Below are positions 1-5,573 of a stretch of 5,573 nt of DNA, piece after piece. The notes below the pieces were generated by a model, which saw only the letters and a program-made list of their open reading frames with translations, was not told the origin of the DNA and searched no databases. The DNA is taken from positions 1 through 5,573 of the forward strand of contig JAESQI010000259.1 in NCBI GenBank assembly GCA_016765255.1, in the 5' to 3' direction. The DNA comes from Robiginitomaculum sp. (GTDB lineage: Bacteria > Pseudomonadota > Alphaproteobacteria > Caulobacterales > Maricaulaceae). Position 1 is the first letter of the stretch, and each line of letters starts with the position of its first letter. A program made the position numbers and the translations under genes.

Positions 1-122
1 CTTGCCCAAGATGCAATTCAACCCACACCAAATTGATTAGTGAATTTGGCTCCACCCCTTGCAAGGCCCTATATGCTTGCAAGGATTGTCTAGAACCATT
101 TGACCGTTTTAAATGTCATTAG
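1..122 (+). CDS. paaD: PaaD C-terminal end (phenylacetate degradation Fe-S/metal maturation protein), 5' partial
   Basis: Only the last 39 residues are visible, read in frame 3 from position 3 to the TAG at 120-122. They hold six cysteines in a C-x2-C ... C-x5-C-x2-C ... FKCH arrangement, with the stretches SEFGSTPCKALYAC and EPFDRFKCH. This is the characteristic C-terminal tail of PaaD (PaaJ in some nomenclatures). In that family a DUF59/MIP18-like N-terminal domain, here outside the window, precedes the Cys-rich tail. PaaD is thought to help assemble the metal or Fe-S centres of the phenylacetyl-CoA epoxidase complex in the cytoplasm; that role is family knowledge. The next gene is paaE, in the usual paaABCDE order, which makes the assignment firm despite the short fragment. 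The stop codon overlaps the paaE ribosome site (TAGGA). Confidence 0.9.
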   Translation, partial: CPRCNSTHTKLISEFGSTPCKALYACKDCLEPFDRFKCH

Positions 123-124
123 GA
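121..124 (+). promoter_or_regulatory. Ribosome binding site of paaE
   Basis: AGGA lies 7 bases upstream of the ATG at 132 and shares two bases with the paaD stop codon (TAG at 120-122). Ribosomes finishing paaD are therefore placed right at the paaE start, which supports translation of both from one mRNA. It also fixes the paaE start. Confidence 0.7.
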
Positions 125-131
125 ATTTATT

Positions 132-1199
132 ATGAGTAACTTTCACGCCGTTCGCGTCTCAGACATTATCCGCGAAACGCCAGATTGTGTGTCTATCGGT
201 TTTGGCATCCCTAAAAACCTTGCAAAAGAATTTGAATATAAAGCTGGGCAACATGTGATTGTGCGCAAAATACTGGGCGACGAAGACGTGCGCCGCACCT
301 ATTCGTTTTGCTCTGCCCCGTCTAGTGGTCACCGCCGCATTGCAGTACGGCACGTTGAGGGCGGGGCGTTTTCCACCTTTGCTAATACGAAATTAAAAGT
401 GGGTGACACATTAGAAATCTCCACACCAATTGGTGAATTTACATTACCAACAGATGCCAGAACCAGCTCAAACTATGTAGCCTTTGCTGTCGGGTCTGGG
501 ATTACCCCGATCATGGCCATGATCCGCGAGGTACTTACGCGCGAGCCCAATAGCCATTTTTTCCTTTATTACGGCAATAGAGACGCGGAACATACCATTT
601 TTGCCGAACAACTCGCGCATATGAAAAACCTCCATATGGAGCGGTTTAGCTATCAATTTTTTATGACCCGCCAAGTGGTAGATATCCCATTTTTCAATGG
701 CCGTATCACGGGCGATAAAGCCAGCATATTACACCAAAATGTATTTTCAAAAATTAACATTGACGAGTATTATTTATGTGGTCCTCTGTCCATGATTGAC
801 GGCGTCAGAGAGGCTTTGGTTAATGCTGGCGAAACGGCTGAGAATATTCATAGTGAATTATTTTTTGCTGGTGCAGATAGTGAACGTGCCAACAAGCGTT
901 CTGCACTTGACGGGTTGGCCAAAAGCAAAGTGACGGTGATCTCAGATGGTCGCAAGATTGAAGTTGATTACCGCGATGAACACGGGTCAATTTTAGAGGC
1001 TACCTTAAAATCTGGCATTGATGTCAGCTTTGCCTGCAAAGGCGGAGTCTGCGCCACATGCCGCGCAAAAGTCACCGAGGGCAAAGTTGACATGGCCTTA
1101 AATTACGGGCTGGAACCAGAAGAAATAGAGGCTGGATTTGTGCTAACCTGTCAATCCATTCCCCTGACCAAGACAGTGACGATCAGTTTTGACGAATAG
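132..1199 (+). CDS. paaE: Phenylacetyl-CoA epoxidase reductase subunit PaaE (FAD / [2Fe-2S])
   Basis: This is the electron-transfer subunit of the ring-1,2-phenylacetyl-CoA epoxidase: it takes electrons from NAD(P)H through FAD and a plant-type [2Fe-2S] cluster to the di-iron oxygenase PaaA. It has 355 residues; the E. coli protein is about 356. Visible domains in order: an FAD-binding barrel (about 1-108) with RRTYS at 54-58; a nucleotide-binding domain (about 112-240) with GSGITP at 121-126 and CGP at 216-218; and a C-terminal ferredoxin domain (about 265-355) with cluster ligands Cys302, Cys307 and Cys310 (CKGGVCATC) and Cys340 (LTCQ). The GKVDMALNYGLEPEEIEAG stretch after the cluster is typical of PaaE and separates it from other ferredoxin reductases of this build. 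It follows the paaD end by 9 bases, so it belongs to a paa operon whose earlier genes lie to the left. The ATG is supported by AGGA 7 bases upstream. It is cytoplasmic, with no signal peptide. No key residue is missing. Confidence 0.95.
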   Translation: MSNFHAVRVSDIIRETPDCVSIGFGIPKNLAKEFEYKAGQHVIVRKILGDEDVRRTYSFCSAPSSGHRRIAVRHVEGGAFSTFANTKLKVGDTLEISTPIGEFTLPTDARTSSNYVAFAVGSGITPIMAMIREVLTREPNSHFFLYYGNRDAEHTIFAEQLAHMKNLHMERFSYQFFMTRQVVDIPFFNGRITGDKASILHQNVFSKINIDEYYLCGPLSMIDGVREALVNAGETAENIHSELFFAGADSERANKRSALDGLAKSKVTVISDGRKIEVDYRDEHGSILEATLKSGIDVSFACKGGVCATCRAKVTEGKVDMALNYGLEPEEIEAGFVLTCQSIPLTKTVTISFDE

Positions 1200-1216
1200 A
1201 GCATTTTCTTTGCTCT
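1198..1216 (+). other. Small stem-loop after paaE (weak terminator or mRNA-end candidate)
   Basis: AGAGCA (1198-1203) and TGCTCT (1211-1216) form a perfect 6-bp stem with a 7-base T-rich loop, starting inside the paaE stop codon. No run of T follows (the next bases are CATTTCG), so it does not have the form of a classical intrinsic terminator. It could attenuate readthrough into the response regulator or protect the mRNA end. It may also be chance. Confidence 0.25.
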
Positions 1217-1244
1217 CATTTCGTGTATGCTGGCTCTAGGTATT

Positions 1245-1248
1245 GGAG
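1245..1248 (+). promoter_or_regulatory. Ribosome binding site that decides the TTG start of the response regulator
   Basis: GGAG sits 7 bases before the TTG at 1256, the same spacing seen for paaE and for the minus-strand fusion gene. The longer alternative start, GTG at 1223, has no comparable site: the bases before it are TGCTCTCATTTC. Confidence 0.65.
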
Positions 1249-1255
1249 TGACATT

Positions 1256-1933
1256 TTGCACATTTTACTGATTGAAGATGACAAACAGGCCGCCGAGTTC
1301 ACCCTTAAAAGTTTGCAACAATTTGGTCATTCCGTCCACCATATAGAAGACGGCAAAGACGGCTTGCTGGCCATTCTTTCCCATGAATACGATGTGATAC
1401 TCGCAGATCGAAGACTGTCTGGCATGGACGGCATGACCATTGTCAAACGCACCAGAGCCGCCAGTGTTTTAACCCCTTTCATGTTTCTCACATCCCTTGA
1501 CCATGTAGACGATATTGTCGAGGGGCTCGATGCGGGTGCAGATGATTATCTGGTCAAACCATTTGCTTTTTCAGAATTGAGAGCACGCATTGACGCTCTT
1601 TACCGCAGGCCCGCACAAACGAAATCTATGCAGGACAAAATCATTCTCAAAGACCTCACCATTGGCTTGCTTAAGCGCTGTGTATTTAGAGACGGTGTGC
1701 AAATCAATCTCCAACCCCGCGAGTTTAGATTGCTCGAATATTTAGCCCGCAATGCAGGGCGGGTTGCCACAAAAACCACATTGCTGGAACATGTATGGGA
1801 GTTTAATTTTGATCCTAAAACCAATGTTATAGAAACCCACATTTCTCGCTTGAGATCAAAAATTGACGACGGGCAATCAGCATCAATCATCAAAACCGTG
1901 CGCGGCGCAGGCTATATGATTGACCTTGATTAG
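1256..1933 (+). CDS. OmpR-family two-component response regulator (receiver + winged helix)
   Basis: This is a cytoplasmic DNA-binding regulator expected to be switched by phosphorylation. Read from TTG at 1256 it has 225 residues, normal for the family, and begins MHILLIEDD, exactly where the first receiver strand should start. Receiver (about 1-118): acidic pair Asp8/Asp9, phospho-acceptor Asp51 (ILADRRLSGMDG), switch Thr79 and Lys101 in LVKPF. Winged-helix domain (about 127-225): LQPREFRLLEYLARNAG at 152-168, NVIETHISRLRSKID at 190-204 and TVRGAGY at 214-220. The phrasing of the winged helix is common in alphaproteobacterial regulators. A GTG at 1223 would add 11 residues that do not fit the family and lacks a ribosome site. 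No histidine kinase is adjacent: the preceding gene is paaE and the following gene is convergent. The target genes and signal are unknown, and control of the paa genes is possible but not shown. It starts 57 bases after paaE and could be co-transcribed with it or have its own promoter; I could not identify one. Confidence 0.92.
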   Translation: MHILLIEDDKQAAEFTLKSLQQFGHSVHHIEDGKDGLLAILSHEYDVILADRRLSGMDGMTIVKRTRAASVLTPFMFLTSLDHVDDIVEGLDAGADDYLVKPFAFSELRARIDALYRRPAQTKSMQDKIILKDLTIGLLKRCVFRDGVQINLQPREFRLLEYLARNAGRVATKTTLLEHVWEFNFDPKTNVIETHISRLRSKIDDGQSASIIKTVRGAGYMIDLD

Positions 1934-3492
1934 GCGGTTTTCAAATCATCCGTTTCAGGCGTCATTGGTTGGTAATCCCGCCCTAGAACTTGGGTTTCCA
2001 AAAGATCTCTATCTTCAAGGTATTGCACAAGTTTATCAATATGGTCGGTTTGGATAAAGAGGGCACCTGCCTGTATACTGTCGGCGTACCCTTTTTCGTT
2101 ATCATGTTTTCCCATGACATTACAAAACAGGTGCAGGTCATTATTCTTAATAGACTGAGCGGCTTTAAAACTAAATGACAATCGTCTAAGCCCCATAATC
2201 TCCAATTGGTGGCGGGTTGAGAGTTTTCGGGTACGCCCTGAAGAGATAAAATGAGGACGCAGTGCATAATCAGGGCATAAATCAAGCAAGAGTTTAAAAT
2301 GCTGCCAGCGGGCAAATATTGTCACCAATTGACCTTGATCAAAACCTTCTTCGTGTAAGACTTTTCTGAGAATTTCCGCCGAATTTTTCGGCCCGCCTTT
2401 AAAATCTATATCAACAATATAGCGCCCTTTCACATTACGAAGCGCGTCGCGCAAGCTCGGGACGGTCTCGCCTTTATATTGCGCCCCCTTGGAACTGCCC
2501 GCGTCGAAGGCTTGAATTTCTGCTAAGGTCAAGTCTTTAACCCGTCCCTGTCCATTTGTTGTCCGGTTAACCGTCGCATCGTGCATCAGCACGAAATGAC
2601 CATCTTTGGTACAGCGCACGTCAAATTCAATCGCCCGCGCCCCCATAGCAAAGGCGGCCTCGTGGGCAACAAGTGTGTTCTCAGGTGCAAATTTTTTCGC
2701 GCCCCGATGACCAACAGCTACAATTTTGCGGCGGTTTTGGGGGTTAATCTTTTGCGGGGAGTTGGTTTTCACTCTTTGCATCCATTCAGATGCTTTTTCG
2801 TGCATATCCAGACTATCAACATCAAACCAAGGGGTTTTGCCCACATCAATAATTCGCGCATTGCCAAATTTTGCCAGCAGGCGCATCCCGCCCGATATTG
2901 AGCAATCCCCATGCTCCTTATCAGAGGTTCTAATGGCGTCAAACAAAGCTTGGCCCGCCCTAAATATACCCGTGTCATATGCGTTATATATAGTCAGTTT
3001 TTTGTCGATCTTACGGATCAAGCCGTCTTTGTAATAAACTTTTGTGACATCATCAATATCAACACTTGGGTTGTCCATATCCAGATCGACCCCTAAACCG
3101 ACCGCACCTTTTGGCAGTTCAGCCTTTTGCAAAATTGCATATAGAGACGGCTCGACAATATGGTCACACATGGCCAAGAAAAAATCACCCTTCAAATAAG
3201 GGGCGCCCGCCAGAACAGAAATGCCGTTTTCACGTTCAAAGTCAGGGTTAAAAACGGTGGTAACTTTCCAGTTATATTTCTTGGCAAGCCCTTCCAAAAA
3301 CGTTTGTAACAACTCCGCCTTATAGCCTACCACGATGACAAAATGGTCAACCCCACTCGTCGCCGCTGTTAACATTGCATGTTCAATCAGCGGCTTACCA
3401 CCAAGATTGATCATGGGTTTAAGATCACCCAATCCTTTAATGCGCGTACCTTTTCCTGCCGCGACGATCAGACATTGGTTAATGTGCGCCAT
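1930..3492 (-). CDS. Fusion protein: inositol-phosphate-type nucleotidyltransferase + glycerophosphodiester phosphodiesterase
   Basis: This is a 520-residue two-domain enzyme, probably cytoplasmic (no signal peptide or membrane helix seen). N-terminal domain (about 4-237) has the nucleotidyltransferase signature LIVAAGKGTR (8-17), Lys25-Pro26, GGKPLIEH (31-38), an ENG motif (88-90), Asp110-His111 (MCDHI), a DVTKV ... YDTGIF block (148-177) and WFDVDSLD (222-229). This layout, notably DH, the DxTK ... DTG block and W-x-DVD, resembles inositol-1-phosphate cytidylyltransferase, which makes CDP-inositol from CTP. After a polar linker (about 238-256) comes a GDPD domain (about 257-500) with His262-Arg263-Gly264, PENT (270-273), Glu289/Asp291 (EFD), His304-Asp305, TTNG (311-314), VDIDFK (360-365) and IQTD (480-483). 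GDPD enzymes hydrolyse glycerophosphodiesters, usually to glycerol-3-phosphate and an alcohol. The third metal ligand appears to be Asp363 where Glu is usual. The ATG at 3492 was chosen because AGGA lies 7 bases upstream; GTG at 3531 would add 13 polar residues without a good site. The start overlaps the transporter end by 14 bases. Both domains look intact; the joint substrate is inferred only. Confidence 0.85.
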   Translation of the reverse strand: MAHINQCLIVAAGKGTRIKGLGDLKPMINLGGKPLIEHAMLTAATSGVDHFVIVVGYKAELLQTFLEGLAKKYNWKVTTVFNPDFERENGISVLAGAPYLKGDFFLAMCDHIVEPSLYAILQKAELPKGAVGLGVDLDMDNPSVDIDDVTKVYYKDGLIRKIDKKLTIYNAYDTGIFRAGQALFDAIRTSDKEHGDCSISGGMRLLAKFGNARIIDVGKTPWFDVDSLDMHEKASEWMQRVKTNSPQKINPQNRRKIVAVGHRGAKKFAPENTLVAHEAAFAMGARAIEFDVRCTKDGHFVLMHDATVNRTTNGQGRVKDLTLAEIQAFDAGSSKGAQYKGETVPSLRDALRNVKGRYIVDIDFKGGPKNSAEILRKVLHEEGFDQGQLVTIFARWQHFKLLLDLCPDYALRPHFISSGRTRKLSTRHQLEIMGLRRLSFSFKAAQSIKNNDLHLFCNVMGKHDNEKGYADSIQAGALFIQTDHIDKLVQYLEDRDLLETQVLGRDYQPMTPETDDLKTA

Positions 3493-5573
3493 GAGCTTTT
3501 CCTGTTTTTTGCGTCCATTTTCTGTATGCACCCAACAATGCGGGCAACAATGTCCATGTAATCACCAAACAGGCTGTAAACCCGATAATGGCCAACGTGC
3601 CCATTGACCTAAGCCCGCCCATAGACGCCGTTACCATGCCGCCAAATCCCAACAATGTTGTGAGTGTGGTCAAGATTGCCGCCCGCCCCGTATTGTTCAT
3701 AATTTTTGCAATGTCTGCGTCTTTTCCGTCCGAGACAAATCTGTGAAAAATGTGGATCGAATTATCAACCGATATCCCAATTAACGAGGGCAGTATAACC
3801 ATATTCATGATCGAGAGTTTTGGCCCAAAGGCTCCCATAATGCCCACTGTTAATAAAACGCCTAACAAAGGCGGGATGAGGACAACAATACTACCAGAAA
3901 AACTGCGTAGGAATATAAACACCATAATGGCCGTAAACAGAGCAACAAGGCTAATCGCTTTTACCGCGTCCGCCCGCATCAAAGCCAGCATTTCAACAAA
4001 TATAAAACTTTCAGACGCGCTGAAATAAGTTTTGCCGTTCACATCTAATTTCGCCGCGTCGTCATAATAAAGTTGGGCGTCAACACTATCGTTCATATTG
4101 ACCGAACTGTAGATAAACATCAAATAGCCTGGCTCGCTATTTGTCCCAATATATGTGCGCCGAATAGCGGCGGGCATATCGGCAAGGTTGAGATCATCTA
4201 TGGATAAATATCTCTGTAAGGACGAATATTTTGACGGGTAGAAACTGCGCAATACTTCCGCCCTTTTTTGCAGGCGCGTGATCACTTCATGGCGTTGTTT
4301 CTGACTTTCTTGGTCGGGTAAAAAATCAAGCAAGCTCGAAACTTTCCGAATGGTCGGGGTTTCTATGTCAGTCTTTATTTCGTTTTTTATATACGCGTCA
4401 ATCGCTGCAACTTCTTCCAAAGTTTCAACAACGACAATTGCCCGGTTATGCCCATCCGGAAACACCTCTCGCAAGCGTTCATTTGCTGCTTGCAGTGTTT
4501 GCGTTTTCTTGGCTTCCAAATTATCAAAATTGCGCTCAAATTTAACTTGCGGCGCGAAAATAATAGAAAATAAAAGTAATCCCAAAGCCCCACCGTAAAT
4601 CACTTTATTGCGCGCCTGTTGACGAAGCTTCGAGAATTTACGCCGCGTCACCAAACGCCGTCCCGACTTTTCCGTATGCCAAATACCCAGTTTTTCCATG
4701 ACAACAACGAGAGCAGGAAAGACCGTATACATAGACACAAAGGTCAGCAGAACGCCGCTGCCTGCAATGAAACCAAACTCTGTAAACGCCCTAAACTCAG
4801 TCAACATCAGCGCGTAAAACCCAACGCCCGTCGTCAGCGCCGCAATCAATGACGCGGCCCCCGTATCAACAATAATCGTCTCAATGGATTTTTCTATCGA
4901 GCGCCCCTCGCGCCGCTCTTCTCGATAGCGGCTAAAATTATGAATACCAAAATCAATGCCGAGGCCAAATAATATCAGCGCCAAAAATATTGTGATCAAA
5001 TTCATACCACCAATGGTCATAGCCGTGAGGCCAATCGTCCATATTATGCCCATCACAAGCGGAATATAAATGGACGGGATTGCTATCAAGCTTCGAAACG
5101 AAAACACAATCAGCAAAGTGATTAACGAGATGGAGCCAATGAGGCCCATTTTCAAATCGCCAATAATCGCATCAAATTGCGCTACTTTATTAGCGATCCT
5201 ACCTGCGATGCCCGCCTGTAAACCGTCACCATACCCATTCGTATTTAAAGCATTGATCACATGGGTAGCGTCGATCACCATGCGCTTAGAATCGCTTAAA
5301 GACTCCAATCCTTCTTTCGGCCAAACAACAAGTACGGCAGTTTTTTTATCCTCTGAAACAAAAAACCGCTCACTCTGCCCTTCACCAGATGTTTCCGAAT
5401 TAAACTGCTCGATCAATTCATCGTCGACAATGTCGCGAGAATCGCTAGAAATATTTTCGTCCCGCAAGGTAATCGTAACGTCGCGGCCGAGCTGTTTGGC
5501 AATTTCGTGCGAGAGATAACTCTGATAAAGTTCGGTTGATTGTTGCTCAAGTTCAAGCAATTCATCTGTGCTC
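3479..5573 (-). CDS. RND/MMPL-family membrane transporter (predicted lipid exporter), N-terminus beyond the window
   Basis: This is an inner-membrane exporter of the RND superfamily (MMPL/COG1033-like; the hopanoid transporter HpnN is a relative). About 697 residues are visible and the frame stays open through the right edge, so the TTG at 5560 is not the real start. Numbering here counts that Leu codon as 1. Visible parts: the end of the first periplasmic domain (to about 135); helices at about 138-155, 159-180, 183-204, 234-253 and 263-287; a basic cytoplasmic loop (about 289-319); a helix at 320-337; the second periplasmic domain (about 338-530); and helices at about 533-551, 556-578, 583-605, 627-646 and 654-678. 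That is eleven of the usual twelve; only the first is missing. The fourth helix of each half carries the family Asp in matching motifs, GLGIDFGIH (199-207) and GISVDNSIH (595-603), expected for proton coupling. Its end overlaps the start of the cytidylyltransferase-GDPD gene, suggesting one operon and a lipid-related cargo. The cargo itself is unknown. Confidence 0.9.
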   Translation of the reverse strand, partial: STDELLELEQQSTELYQSYLSHEIAKQLGRDVTITLRDENISSDSRDIVDDELIEQFNSETSGEGQSERFFVSEDKKTAVLVVWPKEGLESLSDSKRMVIDATHVINALNTNGYGDGLQAGIAGRIANKVAQFDAIIGDLKMGLIGSISLITLLIVFSFRSLIAIPSIYIPLVMGIIWTIGLTAMTIGGMNLITIFLALILFGLGIDFGIHNFSRYREERREGRSIEKSIETIIVDTGAASLIAALTTGVGFYALMLTEFRAFTEFGFIAGSGVLLTFVSMYTVFPALVVVMEKLGIWHTEKSGRRLVTRRKFSKLRQQARNKVIYGGALGLLLFSIIFAPQVKFERNFDNLEAKKTQTLQAANERLREVFPDGHNRAIVVVETLEEVAAIDAYIKNEIKTDIETPTIRKVSSLLDFLPDQESQKQRHEVITRLQKRAEVLRSFYPSKYSSLQRYLSIDDLNLADMPAAIRRTYIGTNSEPGYLMFIYSSVNMNDSVDAQLYYDDAAKLDVNGKTYFSASESFIFVEMLALMRADAVKAISLVALFTAIMVFIFLRSFSGSIVVLIPPLLGVLLTVGIMGAFGPKLSIMNMVILPSLIGISVDNSIHIFHRFVSDGKDADIAKIMNNTGRAAILTTLTTLLGFGGMVTASMGGLRSMGTLAIIGFTACLVITWTLLPALLGAYRKWTQKTGKAHGAH
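3500..3503 (-). promoter_or_regulatory. Ribosome binding site of the nucleotidyltransferase-GDPD gene, inside the transporter gene
   Basis: On the minus strand AGGA (3503 to 3500) precedes the ATG at 3492-3490 by 7 bases. It lies within the last codons of the transporter (QKTGKAH), so translation of the two genes is likely coupled. It selects this ATG over the GTG at 3531. Confidence 0.65.

Noticed and set aside
57..84. Palindrome CTTGCAAGG repeated at 58-66 and 76-84, 18 bases apart, resembling a double operator upstream of paaE.
   Set aside because: It lies inside paaD, and both copies encode the conserved Cys-Lys pairs of its Cys-rich tail (PCKA and ACKD codons in the same frame). The coding sequence explains the repeat.
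86..114. Promoter-like TTGTCT, 17-base spacer, TTAAAT before paaE.
   Set aside because: Each box matches the consensus at only 4 of 6 bases, it sits within paaD, and the transcript would begin at the paaE ribosome site. Operon transcription from further left is simpler.
1223..1255. Longer response regulator start at GTG 1223.
   Set aside because: There is no ribosome site before it, and the 11 extra residues precede the first receiver strand, unlike the family. TTG at 1256 has GGAG at the right distance.
1934..1990. Search for a bidirectional terminator at the convergent junction.
   Set aside because: No convincing GC-rich stem with a T-run was found on either strand.
3493..3531. Longer start of the fusion enzyme at GTG 3531.
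   Set aside because: It adds 13 polar residues before the nucleotidyltransferase core and has no good ribosome site. The ATG at 3492 does.
5070..5519. Open frame of 149 codons on the plus strand, antisense to the transporter.
   Set aside because: The opposite strand is an unmistakable membrane-transporter gene, and the antisense product shows no recognisable domain. It is a shadow frame.
3479..5560. Treating the transporter as a complete gene starting at TTG 5560.
   Set aside because: The frame is open to the window edge, and the protein would begin within the first periplasmic domain without helix 1. It is a partial gene.

Overview
The window looks like chromosomal DNA of a Gram-negative proteobacterium, most likely an alphaproteobacterium. 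The response regulator has the winged-helix wording common in alphaproteobacterial OmpR-type regulators, and the left edge carries the tail of an aerobic phenylacetate (paa) operon. Base composition looks moderate, in the mid-40s % G+C by eye and not counted. Coding density is almost complete. No RNA gene, mobile element or CRISPR array was seen, and there is no gene-free stretch longer than about 60 bases.

Left half, plus strand. Positions 1-122 are the C-terminal 39 residues of PaaD, a Cys-rich maturation factor. After 8 bases without a ribosome site of its own comes paaE (132-1199), the FAD and [2Fe-2S] reductase that feeds electrons to phenylacetyl-CoA epoxidase. Next is an OmpR-family response regulator, best read from a TTG start at 1256 and ending at 1933. 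No histidine kinase gene is in view.

Right half, minus strand, read from right to left. A large RND/MMPL-type membrane transporter (3479-5573) enters from the right edge without its first membrane helix. Its end overlaps by 14 bases the start of a 520-residue two-domain protein (1930-3492). That protein joins an N-terminal sugar/inositol-phosphate nucleotidyltransferase domain (closest by motif to inositol-1-phosphate cytidylyltransferase) to a C-terminal glycerophosphodiester phosphodiesterase (GDPD) domain. The overlap implies one operon with coupled translation.

The two halves meet tail to tail at 1930-1933, where the stop codons of the regulator (TAG) and the fusion protein (TAA on the other strand) overlap. 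The left half is ordinary aromatic catabolism. The right half suggests phospholipid head-group metabolism together with lipid export. The fusion enzyme and its coupling to an RND lipid-type exporter are the most interesting parts of the window; its substrate is inferred, not shown.
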